A stretch of 64,000 bases of DNA from AC-32 sp963766375. GTDB lineage: Bacteria > Actinomycetota > Thermoleophilia > Gaiellales > Gaiellaceae. A program made the position numbers and the translations under genes. Location of the stretch: positions 186,001-250,000 of the forward strand of contig CAVXZG010000019.1 in assembly GCA_963766375.1 (NCBI GenBank), in the 5' to 3' direction. Below the pieces are notes generated by a model. The model made no database searches and was not told the DNA's origin. It saw nothing but the letters and a program-made list of their open reading frames with translations. Shown here one piece after another: positions 16,534 to 25,849 of this stretch (positions within the stretch are counted from its first letter, which is position 1; each line of letters opens with the position of its first letter).

Positions 16534-17066
16534 GGCGGTCCAGCTCGCGCAGGGCATCGTCGGCCCATCTGACCATCGCGCGCGTGACCTCGAGACCGTG
16601 GAGCAACGTCAGGTACGGGAAGAAGTCCTCCTCACGATCGAGGTTGCGGTCGATCTCCTCGAGCTCGGCGAGCTTCTTGCTCCGCCTCACGCTTGCGCCC
16701 GAGAAGCTGCGCCCGCAGGCCGTCGAGCTCGCCGAGGCCGCCGAAGAACAGCTTCACCAGCAGGCCGTCGCGCGTCATCCGCGACACCGGCTCGCCGGAG
16801 ACGAGCCAGCTCCTGAGCGAGGCCTCGCCGGCCGGTGTGATCCGGTAGAGACGCTTGTCCGGCCGGCCGTCCTGTGCCACCGCTGACGAGACCGCATGGC
16901 CGCGCTCGACGAGGCGCGGAAGGATCGCGTAGATCTTGCTCTTCGCGGGCTGCCAGAAGTAGCCGATGCTCCGACGTGCCAGCTTGTCGAGCTCGTAGCC
17001 GGACCGCTCGCCGAGGGTGAGGAGCCCGAGGACCGCATACTCGGTGTCGGAGAGCTGCGTGCTCAT
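16499..17066 (-). CDS. PadR-family transcriptional regulator, one frame change
   Basis: The N-terminal winged helix is clear: YAVLGLLTLGERSGYELDKL, SKIYAILPRLVERG, GRPDKRLYRITPAGEAS. The C-terminal dimerisation part begins LVKLFFGGLGELDGLRAQLL, then shifts frame at about 16692 (AAGCGTGAGG). It goes on as RRSKKLAELEEIDRNLD and LTLLHGLEVTRAMVRWADD to TAG at 16499-16501. The length is 3n+1, so one extra base. Uncorrected, the protein would lose its helical dimer arm. A palindrome sits just upstream of the start, as expected for autoregulation. Confidence 0.75.
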
Positions 17067-17082
17067 ACAGTCCCGACGTTAC

Positions 17083-17099
17083 TAGTCCCGATGGGACTA
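17083..17099. promoter_or_regulatory. palindrome in the padR / M23 divergent region, candidate PadR operator
   Basis: TAGTCCC, three bases, GGGACTA. A half-like CAGTCCCG lies at 17068-17075. The palindrome is 16 bases upstream of the padR start and 51 bases upstream of the M23 gene, placed to control both. Binding by this PadR is inference. Confidence 0.5.
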
Positions 17100-17150
17100 T
17101 GCAACCGACAATTCAAGCCTGAGCCGCTGCCGTCCGACAAAAATAACGGT

Positions 17151-18017
17151 ATGCGCGCCTGCCGTCTCAAGTTTGCGGTACTCCCGCTCGTCCTCGCCGC
17201 TTTCGTCCTCGCCCCTCCGGCGTTGGCCTCTCGCGATGCAGGGCTCGCGGCCCTTCAGGTCGCGCTGCAGTCGCGCGGGGTCTACGCAGGTTCGATCGAC
17301 GGGGTCAAAGGCCCGGCCACGACGAAGGCGATCAAGCGCTTCCAGCGCAGCGCAGGCCTACCCGCCGACGGCGTGCCGGGACCGAAGACCCGCCGGGCGC
17401 TCGGCGCCTACGGCAAGCACCTGCTCGGCAGCCGCCCGCTCACCCGCGGCGCAGCGGGCTGGGACGTTGCGGCCCTTCAGTTCCTGCTCGCCTGGCACGG
17501 CTTTCCCTCGGCAACCATCGACGGCGGGCTCGGCATGCACACCGAGCGCGCTCTCCGTCGCTTCCAGCGCTGGGCCGGCCTCAAGCCGGACGGTGTCGCC
17601 GGCGACAGCACCTACGCTGCGCTTCGAGGCGCTCCGCCGACGTGCCCGATCGCTCTCGCCTGGCCGCTCGCGGCGCCGGTCGGAGACGCTTTCGGTCCTC
17701 GCGGAAACCGCTTTCACGCCGGCATCGACCTCGTCGCGCCACGAGGCGCCCCTGTCGCGGCTGGCGCGGCCGGCCGAGTCGTCTTCGCCGGCTTCGCTCT
17801 AGGCGGCTGGGGCAACCTCGTGATCGTCGCCCACGCGAGCGGGGTCAAGACGATGTACGCGCACCTGGCCACCGTGTCCGTCCATCGCAAGGAGCTCGTC
17901 GCGGTCGGCGCGCGGCTCGGCACCGTCGGGGCCACCGGCCACGCGAATGGCCCGCATCTCCACTTCGAGGTCCGCCTTCGCGGCGCGGCGGTCGATCCGC
18001 GCAGCGCCTTGCCGTAA
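17151..18017 (+). CDS. secreted M23 peptidase with two peptidoglycan-binding domains
   Basis: A 288-residue protein. It has a signal peptide (FAVLPLVLAAFVLAPPALA), then two PG_binding_1 repeats: LQVALQSRGVYAGSIDGVKG / AIKRFQRSAGLPADGVPG, and LQFLLAWHGFPSATIDGGLG / RRFQRWAGLKPDGVAG. A LytM/M23 domain follows with zinc ligands in FHAGIDLVAPRG and HLHFEVRLRG. It likely cuts or remodels cell-wall peptide bridges outside the membrane. I chose the ATG at 17151 because the signal peptide begins there. Confidence 0.85.
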   Translation: MRACRLKFAVLPLVLAAFVLAPPALASRDAGLAALQVALQSRGVYAGSIDGVKGPATTKAIKRFQRSAGLPADGVPGPKTRRALGAYGKHLLGSRPLTRGAAGWDVAALQFLLAWHGFPSATIDGGLGMHTERALRRFQRWAGLKPDGVAGDSTYAALRGAPPTCPIALAWPLAAPVGDAFGPRGNRFHAGIDLVAPRGAPVAAGAAGRVVFAGFALGGWGNLVIVAHASGVKTMYAHLATVSVHRKELVAVGARLGTVGATGHANGPHLHFEVRLRGAAVDPRSALP

Positions 18018-18020
18018 GCC

Positions 18021-19047
18021 CTAGCAGACCTTGCTGAGCTCGTTCGGGTCGCGCTCGGCGATCCAAACGCCGTCGGAGGCGGGCGCGATTGCTCCGGGCA
18101 GGCCGTGCAGCGGCACCGTTTCCGGCACGGGCGGCGTTCCGGAGACCCGAAGGATGGCGTGCCGGCGCTGATCTGGAAAGAACACAACCCACGCCGAGCC
18201 CGCGGCGAAGGCGACGCTTCCCGGGGTGGCGTCGAGCGGCACGACCGTGAGGTGGCGCGGGCTGGTCGCAACCCTCACCAGCCTGCGTGCCAGCGGCTGT
18301 GGCTTCCGGTACTTGCGCCCGAAGAACTGCTGCGCGCCCCAGACGCCGTCGGGTGCGAGTGCGATCGAGAAGGCAACGCCGCCGATTCGCTGCCGGAAGA
18401 GAAGACGGCCCGCCGGCGACAGCTTCACGATCGACTCCCAGCCAGACGCCCAGACCGCGGGCCCCCGCGCAACGAGCGCCACCACCGTCGTCCCCTTCAC
18501 GCCGAAGCGGCGAACGACGGCGTTCCTTCGCGGATCGACGAGGAAGATCGAGCTGGTGTCCAGCCGCGTGTCGGCACCGCCAATCCAGACAGCAGCCGGA
18601 GTCACGGTCAGCGTCGCTCCAAAGAGCCGCGGCGCCGGAGCGCGGATCTCGGCCAGCACGCGTCCCGAGCGCGGGTCGAGCCGGATCAGCGTCCCTCCGG
18701 GCTTGCCGCGAATCTCTTGGGGGATCCAGAGCGAGCCGAAGCCGTAGACCAACCTGGTCAGGGACGCCCTCGAGCGGGAAGCTCCGGTCGACCCGGCCCG
18801 TGCGCGCGTCCAGACGGATAACCCTCGCGCGCCCGCCGGGCCTTTGCAACGTGACCCAAAGCGTGTCACCACGGGCCAGCACCTGGTGCGGCGGGCCGGG
18901 CAAGGGCAGCGTCCGGACGACCGTGCGCCCCGATGGAGTGGGGCAGCTTGGGCTTGTGGTCGTCTCCGCTCCCGAAGCGGGGGCAACCAGCGCCGCGCAG
19001 GCGGCGAGCGAGCCGAGCACGGCCTCCCTCGAAACGTGCCGCATCAC
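18021..19047 (-). CDS. secreted beta-propeller protein, one frame change
   Basis: The signal peptide is VLGSLAACAALVAPASGAE. Propeller repeats begin LARGDTLWVTLQRPGG and RVIRLDARTGRVDRSFPLEG. Near 18750 (CAGGTTGGTCTAC) the frame must move by one base and continues YGFGSLWIPQEIRG, GTLIRLDPRSGRVL, down to the C-terminus DPNELSKVC. The length is 3n+1. It is related in style to the propeller at 15580-16533. The gene is convergent with the M23 peptidase, 3 bases apart. Confidence 0.6.
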
Positions 19048-19132
19048 CTATTCCTACACCTCCCGACTGCGAGAGGTTCCTGCTCCTGGATCGGTCGTGG
19101 TGATAGCGGCCCGAGCTAGTACTCTCGAGGTC

Positions 19133-20282
19133 GTGGCCGAGAAGCGCTACCTGATGACTCCCGGGCCGACGCCGGCGCCGCCGGAGGTGCTGGCCGCGAT
19201 CGCCCAGCCGGTGATTCACCACCGCGGCCCGGACTACAAGAAGCTCTACGCGGAGTGCCTCGGCCGCTTGCGCGAGATTTTCCGCACAGAGCAGGAAGTG
19301 CTGCTCTTCGGGGGCTCCGGCACCGGCGCGATGGAGTCCGCGGTTGCGAACCTCTGCTCGTCCGGCGAGCCCGTGCTGGTCGTTTCGGCCGGCTACTTCG
19401 GCGAGCGCTGGGCCGCAATCGCCAAAGCCTACGGCGCCGAGGTGGATCACCTGCGCTACGCCTGGGGCGAGATTCCCTCGGCCGAGGAGACCGCCGCGCG
19501 GCTACGCGAGCGAGAGGCTACGGCCGTCTTCTTCACGCACTCCGAGACGTCGACCGGCGTCGTCTCCGATCCCCAGGCCTTCGCCGCCGCCGCTCGCGAG
19601 GCCGGCGCCCTCAGCGTCGTGGACGCGATCTCCAGCCTCGGCGCGGTGCCGCTCGAAACCGACGCCTGGGGGATCGACGTCGTCGCCTCCGGCGCGCAGA
19701 AGGCGCTGATGACGCCGCCCGGCCTGGCGATGGTCTCGGCCTCGTCCGTGGCCTGGGACAAGACCGCCTCCGCCGCCTCGCCCCGCTTCTATTGGGACTG
19801 GGAGCGCACCCGCAAGGGCCAGGCCACGCTCGACGCCCCGGTCACGCCGCCGGTGTCGCTCGTCGCCGGGTTGAACGTCGCGCTCGGGATGCTGCTCGAC
19901 GAGGGTCTCGAGGCCGCCTTCGAGCGCCACATGCGTCTCGGCCGCGCCTGCCGCGAAGGGCTGAAGGCGATGGGCCTCGAGCTCTCCTCGCCCGACGACG
20001 ACAGCTCCGCGGTGGTCACCGCCGCCCGTGCGCCCGAGGGGATCGACTCCGACGAGCTCGTGCTCCTGCTGCGCGACCGCCACGGCGTGACCCTCGCGCC
20101 GGGCCAGGGCGAGCTCAAGGGGAAGATCTTCCGCATCGGCCACATCGGCTACTACGACGTGTTCGACATCACGACCGCGCTCGCGGCCGTCGAGCTCGCG
20201 CTCGTCAGAGCTGGGCGCCGAGATCGAGCGCGGCATCGCCGTCACCCGCGCGCTCGAGGCCTTCGAGCACACGCCCGTGTGA
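19133..20282 (+). CDS. class V aminotransferase (alanine-glyoxylate/serine-pyruvate type), one frame change near the end
   Basis: A PLP fold-type I enzyme of about 382 residues. It starts VAEKRYLMTPGPTPAPPEVL; the Schiff-base Lys lies in DVVASGAQKALMTPPG; the C-terminal domain holds GKIFRIGHIGYYD. At about 20210 (CTCGTCAGAGCTG) one base appears extra: the frame then reads ELGAEIERGIAVTRALEAF and ends HTPV with TGA at 20280-20282. That TGA overlaps the serA GTG. Coupling to serA suggests it may transaminate 3-phosphohydroxypyruvate in serine synthesis, replacing SerC. Family substrates also include glyoxylate and hydroxypyruvate. Confidence 0.8.
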
Positions 20283-21871
20283 CCCGCCTTCGGGTCCTCG
20301 TCCGCGAGCCGATCGCCGACGCGGGCGTCGAGCTCCTGCGCGAGCGCTTCGACGTGGACGTCGACGCCAACGGCGATCTCGCCGGGAAGATCGGCGACTA
20401 CGACGCGATCGTGATCCGTTCGGCGACGAAGCTCACCGCCGACCTGATCGACCGGGCCGACCGCCTGAAGGTGATCGGCCGGGCCGGGGTGGGGGTGGAC
20501 AACGTGGACGTCGAGGCGGCCACGCGTCGCGGAATCGTCGTCGCCAACGCACCGGAGTCGACGGTCACCTCGGCCGCGGAGCACACCGTCGGCCTCCTGG
20601 TCGCCCTCGCGCGCAACATCCCCCAGGCGCACGCCGCGCTGAAGCAGGGTCGTTGGGAGCGCTCGGCCTGGGGCGGGGTGGAGCTCGAGGGCAAGACCCT
20701 GGGCGTGCTCGGCTTCGGGCGGATCGGCCAGCAGGTCGCCCGGCGCGCACTCGGCCTGGGCATGCGGGTCGTCGCCTACGACCCGTTCGTCTCGAAGGAA
20801 CGTTTCCGCGAGCTCGGCGCCGAGCGCGTCGAGAGCCCAGACGAGGTGCTCGCCGCGGCGGAGTTCCTGACCCTGCACCTGCCGCTCACGCCCGAGACGC
20901 AGGGCTTCCTGAACCGAGAGGCGATCGCGAAGCTGCGCGACGGTGCGCGCGTGATCAACGCCGCCCGCGGTGAGCTCGTGGACGAGACCGCCCTGGTCGA
21001 GGCGCTGCGCTCCGGGAAGATCGCCGCCGCAGCGATTGACGTCTACTCCCAGGAGCCGTACTCGGGCCCTCTGCTCGAGCTCGACAACGTCGTCGTTACT
21101 CCGCACCTCGCAGCCTCGACCGAGGAAGCGCAGGATCGCGCCGGGGTGATCGTGGCCGAGCAGGTTGCGGCAGCGCTCGAGGGCGCCGTCGTCACGAACG
21201 CGGTCAACATCCCCGCGATCGGCGCGGAGGACCTCGAGGTGCTCGGCCCGTTCATCTCGCTGGCCGCGAAGCTCGGCCGCCTGGCGATGGAGCTCGCGGG
21301 CGGCCGTGCGGAGACGATCACGCTCTCCTACTACGGAACGCTCTCCGGCTACGACACGCGCCTCTTGACCGCGGCCGCGTTGAACGGCGCCTTCCAGGGA
21401 CGCAGCGACCAGCACGTCAACTACGTGAACGCGCCGCTGATCGCGGCCGAGCGTGGAATCGAGGTCGCGGAGGAGCGGCGCCGAGCGTCACGCGACTTCA
21501 CGAACCTCGTCCGCGTGGAGATCCGCTCGAACGGCGACCAGGTGCGCGCCGCGGGGACGATCATCGGCAACGACAACCACCACTGGCTCGTGAGCGCGCT
21601 CGGCTTCGAGCTCGAGATGCAGCTCGCGCCGTTGATGGTCTTCTTCCGCTACGACGACGTGCCGGGCGTGATCGGGCGCGTCGGCACGCTCTTCGGCGAA
21701 GCCGGCGTGAACATCGCCAACATGGCCGTCTCCCGCACACGCCGTGGCGGCAAGGCGTTGATGGCACTCTCGCTCGACACGGAGCCGCCGCCGGAGCTGG
21801 TCGAGGCCGTGCGCGCGCAGGGCTTCGACGATGCGCGCGTTATCTCGCTCGGCGCGGGTTCAGGCGCCTGA
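20279..21871 (+). CDS. serA: D-3-phosphoglycerate dehydrogenase
   Basis: A 530-residue protein of the long SerA type. The substrate/NAD domains have IVIRSATKLTADLID, GRAGVGVDNVDVEAATRRG, the NAD motif LGVLGFGRIGQQVARRAL, INAARGELVDETAL (catalytic Arg), and the catalytic His in VVTPHLAASTEEAQDR. It continues with an allosteric substrate-binding domain (TITLSYYGTLSGYDTRLL) and a C-terminal ACT domain (DDVPGVIGRVGTLFGEAGVN). It oxidises 3-phosphoglycerate to 3-phosphohydroxypyruvate, the first step to serine. The GTG start overlaps the upstream aminotransferase stop by 4 bases. Confidence 0.95.
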   Translation: MTRLRVLVREPIADAGVELLRERFDVDVDANGDLAGKIGDYDAIVIRSATKLTADLIDRADRLKVIGRAGVGVDNVDVEAATRRGIVVANAPESTVTSAAEHTVGLLVALARNIPQAHAALKQGRWERSAWGGVELEGKTLGVLGFGRIGQQVARRALGLGMRVVAYDPFVSKERFRELGAERVESPDEVLAAAEFLTLHLPLTPETQGFLNREAIAKLRDGARVINAARGELVDETALVEALRSGKIAAAAIDVYSQEPYSGPLLELDNVVVTPHLAASTEEAQDRAGVIVAEQVAAALEGAVVTNAVNIPAIGAEDLEVLGPFISLAAKLGRLAMELAGGRAETITLSYYGTLSGYDTRLLTAAALNGAFQGRSDQHVNYVNAPLIAAERGIEVAEERRRASRDFTNLVRVEIRSNGDQVRAAGTIIGNDNHHWLVSALGFELEMQLAPLMVFFRYDDVPGVIGRVGTLFGEAGVNIANMAVSRTRRGGKALMALSLDTEPPPELVEAVRAQGFDDARVISLGAGSGA

Positions 21872-21964
21872 CGATCCTTGCGGCAACGCGGTCGACCTTG
21901 TCCACGATCGCGTAGCGCCGACGTTGGCGCACAGCGATTTCGGTTGCGCCGGTACCCTTTGGGC

Positions 21965-22468
21965 GTGGCGACCAGAACCTGGCCAGAGCCGGTCGAGCGG
22001 GTTGTTGCCTACCTGCGCGAGGCCGGCGCCGAGGTCCGCGTCGAGGAATTCGCGGAAGGGACCCCGACGGCCAAGGACGCTGCCCGAGCCGTCGGTTGCG
22101 ACCTCGGCCAGATCGTCAAGTCGCTCCTCTTCGACTGCGGCGGCCGCTCGGTGCTCGTGCTCGTTCCCGGAGACCGGCGCGCCGACTCCGAGAAAATCGC
22201 CCGCGCCGCAGGGAGCCCGTTCGCCCGCATCGCAGGCACGGACGAGGTGCGGGACGCGACCGGCTTCGAGCCGGGCGCAGTCGCTCCGTTCCCGCTCCGG
22301 CGAGTGTCCTCGGTCTTCATCGAGCGAACCCTGCTCGGGCAGCCCGTGCTCTGGATCGGAGCCGGCTCCGACAGGCACATGGCGGCCCTCTCGCCGACCG
22401 AGTTGCTACGCCTTTCGCGGGCCCGTCCGATGGACGCCGTCGACGAGGCCGCCTACCATCTGACGTAA
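21965..22468 (+). CDS. YbaK/EbsC-family aminoacyl-tRNA deacylase-like protein
   Basis: A 167-residue protein with the family layout: VVAYLREAGAEVRVEEFAEG, AARAVGCDLGQIVKSLLF (conserved Lys of editing domains), VPGDRRADSEKIARAAG, DATGFEPGAVAPFPL. Such proteins remove mischarged amino acids from tRNA(Pro) or tRNA(Cys). The GTG at 21965 is only 6 bases after a TACCCT box (21953-21958), so the message may be leaderless. Which tRNA it edits cannot be told. Confidence 0.8.
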   Translation: MATRTWPEPVERVVAYLREAGAEVRVEEFAEGTPTAKDAARAVGCDLGQIVKSLLFDCGGRSVLVLVPGDRRADSEKIARAAGSPFARIAGTDEVRDATGFEPGAVAPFPLRRVSSVFIERTLLGQPVLWIGAGSDRHMAALSPTELLRLSRARPMDAVDEAAYHLT

Positions 22469-22486
22469 CCGGAGGAGGTTCGCTGC

Positions 22487-23413
22487 ATGCGTGAGACCGA
22501 GAAGATCTGGATGAACGGGGAGCTGGTGGACTGGGCCGACGCGCGAATCCACGTGGGCGCGCACGGCCTGCACTACGGCTCCGGCGTGTTCGAGGGGATC
22601 CGTGCCTACGAGACCCCGAAGGGCAGCGCGGTCTTCCGGCTCACCGAGCACCTCAAGCGCCTCGACAACTCCGCGCGCCTCCTGCACATGGAGCTGCCGT
22701 ACTCGATCGAGGAGCTGCGACTCGCCTGCCACGAGCTGATCGGCGTGAACGGCCTCCCGGAGTGCTATCTGCGTCCGATCGCCTTCTTCGGCTACGGGGA
22801 GCTCGGCGTCTCCGCGGTCGGCAACCCGGTGGACGTCGTGATCATGAGCTGGCCCTGGGGCGCCTACCTCGGCGAGGAGGGTCTCAAGAACGGGATCAGC
22901 GCGAAGATCTCGAGCTGGCAGCGGATCGGCCCGAACGTGATCCCGCACGTCGCCAAGGCGACCGGCGTCTACCTGAACTCGATGCTCGCGGTGACCGAGG
23001 CCAACCGCGCCGGCTACGACGAGGCGATCCTGCTCACGGCCGAGGGCTTCATCGCCGACGGCTCGGGCGAGAACGTCTTCATCGTCAAGGACGGCGAGCT
23101 CTACACGCCTGACCTCGCGACCTCGATCCTCCCGGGGATCACCCGCGACACGGTGATCCAGATCGCGCAGGACCTCGGGTACCGCGTGCACGAGAAGTCA
23201 CTGATCCGCTCCGACCTCTATCTCGCCGACGAGGCCTTCATGACAGGCACCGCCGCCGAGGTGACGCCCCTGCGCAGCGTGGACGACGTGGAGATCGGGG
23301 TCGGGCCGATCACGCTCGAGATCCAGGAGGCCTATCTGGACACCGCGCGTGGCCGCAGCGAGCGCTGGGCCCAGTGGCTCGAGTACGCCACGCCTGCGCC
23401 TGCGGAAGCTTGA
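22487..23413 (+). CDS. ilvE: branched-chain amino acid aminotransferase
   Basis: A 308-residue fold-type IV PLP enzyme. Features: IHVGAHGLHYGSGVFEGIRAY (active-site loop), NVIPHVAKATGVYLNSML (PLP Lys in HVAKATG), GYDEAILLTAEGFIADGSGE, LPGITRDTVIQIAQDLGY. It converts Leu, Ile and Val to their keto acids and back. GGAGGAGG precedes the ATG by 8 bases. Its TGA overlaps the TTG start of the next aminotransferase (TTGA). Confidence 0.92.
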   Translation: MRETEKIWMNGELVDWADARIHVGAHGLHYGSGVFEGIRAYETPKGSAVFRLTEHLKRLDNSARLLHMELPYSIEELRLACHELIGVNGLPECYLRPIAFFGYGELGVSAVGNPVDVVIMSWPWGAYLGEEGLKNGISAKISSWQRIGPNVIPHVAKATGVYLNSMLAVTEANRAGYDEAILLTAEGFIADGSGENVFIVKDGELYTPDLATSILPGITRDTVIQIAQDLGYRVHEKSLIRSDLYLADEAFMTGTAAEVTPLRSVDDVEIGVGPITLEIQEAYLDTARGRSERWAQWLEYATPAPAEA

Positions 23414-24531
23414 GCACCGGCATCCGCGACATTCCGCTCGCCAGGCCGTACCTGGACGAGCGGGAGGAAGAGCTCGTGATCGAGGTGCTGCGCTCCGGAC
23501 GGCTCTCGCTCGGGCCGACGATCGACCGTTTCGAGGAGCTGATCGCGGAGCGAGTAGGCGCGCCGTATGCGGCTGCTGTGTCGAGCGGCACCGCAGGCCT
23601 GCACATGCTGGCGCACATCGCCGGGCTCGGGCCGGGAGACGAGGTGATCACCTCGCCGCTCTCGTTCGTCTCCTCGGCCAACTGCTTCATCTTCGAGGGC
23701 GCCACCCCGGTCTTCGCCGATGTGGATTCGCGAACGCTGAACATGGATCCGGCCGCGCTCGAGGCGGCGATCACGGAGCGCACGAAGGCGGTCGTCACGG
23801 TCGACATGTTCGGCTACCCCTGCGAGCTCGACGAGATCCGCGCGATCTGCGACCGGCGGGGGCTGGTGCTGATAGAGGATGCGGCTGAAGCTCTCGGCGC
23901 CGAGTACAAGGGCCGGCCGGTCGGCAGTCATGGCCTCTCCGGCGTCTTCGGCTTCTACCCGAACAAGCAGCTCGCGACCGGCGAGGGTGGGATCGTCTTC
24001 ACGCATTCCGAGCAGGAGTGGCAGCTGGTGAAGAGCCTGCGCAACCAGGGGCGTGACTACCGCGGTGGCGCCTGGTTCCACCACGTGCGGGTCGGCTTCA
24101 ACTACCGCTGGACCGACGTGCAGGCCGCAATCGGGATCGGCCAGCTGGAGAAGCTCGAACGGCTGCTGTCGTTGCGGGCGGAGGTTGCGGCCCGCTACAC
24201 GCAGCTGCTCGAAGACGTCGAGGTCGAGCCGCTCTGTGCGGACGACCCGACGCACAGGCGCTCCTGGTTCGTCTACGTCATCGCCCTACCCGCGGGTGCC
24301 GACCGGGATCGCGTGATGGCCGAGCTGCGCGCCCAGGGCATCGGGACGGCCGAGTACGTGCCTTGCGTCCATCTCCAGCCGTACATGCGCGAGACGTACG
24401 GTTTCGGCGAGGGCACGTGCCCTGTCGCCGAAGAGGTCGCGAGCCGCACGCTCGCACTTCCGTTCTATCCGCAGCTCGAGGCCGACGATCAGGAACGCGT
24501 GGTCGAGGCCTTGCGAGCGGCGCTCGCCTGA
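23410..24531 (+). CDS. DegT/DnrJ/EryC1-family sugar aminotransferase
   Basis: A 373-residue protein. Family motifs: IPLARPYLDEREEELVIEVL, GAPYAAAVSSGTAGLHMLAH, GDEVITSPLSFVSSANC, VLIEDAAEALGAEYKG, FGFYPNKQLATGEGGIV (PLP Lys), GFNYRWTDVQAAIGIGQLE. These enzymes transaminate nucleotide-linked keto sugars for surface glycans. No other sugar-nucleotide genes are near, so the substrate is unknown. The start TTG overlaps the ilvE stop. Confidence 0.88.
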   Translation: MSTGIRDIPLARPYLDEREEELVIEVLRSGRLSLGPTIDRFEELIAERVGAPYAAAVSSGTAGLHMLAHIAGLGPGDEVITSPLSFVSSANCFIFEGATPVFADVDSRTLNMDPAALEAAITERTKAVVTVDMFGYPCELDEIRAICDRRGLVLIEDAAEALGAEYKGRPVGSHGLSGVFGFYPNKQLATGEGGIVFTHSEQEWQLVKSLRNQGRDYRGGAWFHHVRVGFNYRWTDVQAAIGIGQLEKLERLLSLRAEVAARYTQLLEDVEVEPLCADDPTHRRSWFVYVIALPAGADRDRVMAELRAQGIGTAEYVPCVHLQPYMRETYGFGEGTCPVAEEVASRTLALPFYPQLEADDQERVVEALRAALA

Positions 24532-25455
24532 TCAAGGTCCGGTCAGGGCACCCCGGACGGGCGGAAGGACGAGTCGGAGCTTCTGCGCGAGCCAGGTCAG
24601 CTGGTCGCGGTAAGCCCTTGCATTCAGTCCATGATCCGCGTCGTACCAGCGAACGGTCGTGCCCGTGGGCGCGGCGCGGGCCATCGCGACGAGCGCCGAC
24701 GCCGGGACCACTTGATCGCGCCGGCCGTCCTGCAGGAGCAGTCTGGAGGGGGACGCACGTCTCACGTAGCGGAGCGGGTCGACCGTCCCCAGGTAGCGGC
24801 GGATCGTCGGACGCAGCGAGGCAGGCGCCCGAGCGGCGTAGGACGAGATCGGGCTCGCTCCGCCTGACATCAGGACCACGGCACGGAAACGGGGCTCAAC
24901 GCCCGCAAGGATCGCACCGGTGCGCGCGCCGGCACTCCAACCGACGAAGCCGATCCGGCTCGCGTCGACATCTGGGCGCCGGCGGAGCAGGTCAATCCCT
25001 CGCCGGACAGCGATCACGTCGCGCTCCTCGAGCCTTACCTCCCGGCGGAGCCTCGCGAGCGCCGAACCACCCGTGGTCGAGGGCGTCGTGGCCGAGGGCG
25101 CGGTGATCACGAGGCCGATCGCGTGTCGCGCGGCGAGCCAGGTCGCAGGAACGACGAGCTGCTTGCGATCTCCGCCGGAGCCGTGCAGGTAGAGCACCGC
25201 CGGCAGACGTTTGCCGCTGCTTGGGGGTAGTGCGAGGTAGCCGTCGATGCGGTCGTGGCCCGCCGTGTACGAGACGTCGTGGATAGCAATTGGATAGGCC
25301 TTGTTCACTCGCCCCCGATCGGCGTAGCGCAGCGGTTGCGCGGCGTCGTACGCGAAGGCACCGCGGGTCGCCCGAGTCGAATGCTCCGCCGAGCTGCCGC
25401 AGCCGACAGGTGCCAGCAGCAGGCAAGCCGCGAGGAGACACAGGACGGGACGCAC
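24532..25455 (-). CDS. lipoprotein alpha/beta hydrolase (dienelactone-hydrolase-like)
   Basis: A 307-residue protein. The signal peptide with lipobox is LLAACLLLAPVGC (Cys 19). An oxyanion segment LPAVLYLHGSGGD follows. The nucleophile elbow is GFVGWSAGARTGAIL, the acid is probably Asp in LLLQDGRRDQVVPAS, and the His is in WYDADHGLNAR. It is likely an exported esterase or peptidase-type hydrolase tethered to the membrane. It ends back to back with the DegT gene: the two stop codons form TGATCA at 24529-24534. Confidence 0.8.
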   Translation of the reverse strand: MRPVLCLLAACLLLAPVGCGSSAEHSTRATRGAFAYDAAQPLRYADRGRVNKAYPIAIHDVSYTAGHDRIDGYLALPPSSGKRLPAVLYLHGSGGDRKQLVVPATWLAARHAIGLVITAPSATTPSTTGGSALARLRREVRLEERDVIAVRRGIDLLRRRPDVDASRIGFVGWSAGARTGAILAGVEPRFRAVVLMSGGASPISSYAARAPASLRPTIRRYLGTVDPLRYVRRASPSRLLLQDGRRDQVVPASALVAMARAAPTGTTVRWYDADHGLNARAYRDQLTWLAQKLRLVLPPVRGALTGP

Positions 25456-25493
25456 GGAAGCAGCCTACGCACCGGCGCCTGCATAATCGGCTC

Positions 25494-25847
25494 GTGGACA
25501 GCCAGCGGATGATCTTTCTGGGCTTCGGCAAGTACGCGCGCGCGGACAAGATCTACGCGATCGAGCCGATCCGCGACGACCGGCGCGGGCACGGGCGGCG
25601 GACGCTCGTCTGGGTCGAGGGCGTTGCCGAGCCGATCGTCGCCTCCCGCACCGAGCGCACGATCCTCGCCGACATGGGCCAGGACGCCGCGCTGGGCAAG
25701 CCGCTCCTGGACGACGCGCTCGACCTGGCCCAGCGACTGGCCGAGCAGTCTGAGAGCGGCAAGGTAGACCTGCCAGATCTCGGCCGCCGCGCCCGCCGCC
25801 TGCTCGAAGCCACCGCCCGCCCTGACGACGGCGAGAAGCTCTTCTAG
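25494..25847 (+). CDS. RemA/DUF370-like small protein
   Basis: A 117-residue protein whose first part (MIFLGFGKYARADKIYAIEP, GRRTLVWVEGVAEPIVASRT) resembles the RemA/DUF370 fold, which has a G-F-G start and a GRRT motif. In Bacillus RemA is a DNA-binding regulator of matrix genes. The similarity is by eye only and the C-terminal helix (LLDDALDLAQRLAEQSE) is extra. The GTG at 25494 lies 6 bases after CATAAT (25482-25487), suggesting a leaderless start; an ATG at 25509 is the alternative. Confidence 0.5.
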   Translation: MDSQRMIFLGFGKYARADKIYAIEPIRDDRRGHGRRTLVWVEGVAEPIVASRTERTILADMGQDAALGKPLLDDALDLAQRLAEQSESGKVDLPDLGRRARRLLEATARPDDGEKLF

Positions 25848-25849
25848 GC

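Noticed and set aside
18287..21871. A single 1194-codon open frame covering the aminotransferase and serA
   Set aside because: The first 282 codons are antisense to the propeller gene, and the join between the two enzymes is an out-of-frame stretch. The aminotransferase ends in another frame at 20282, where serA starts with its own GTG.
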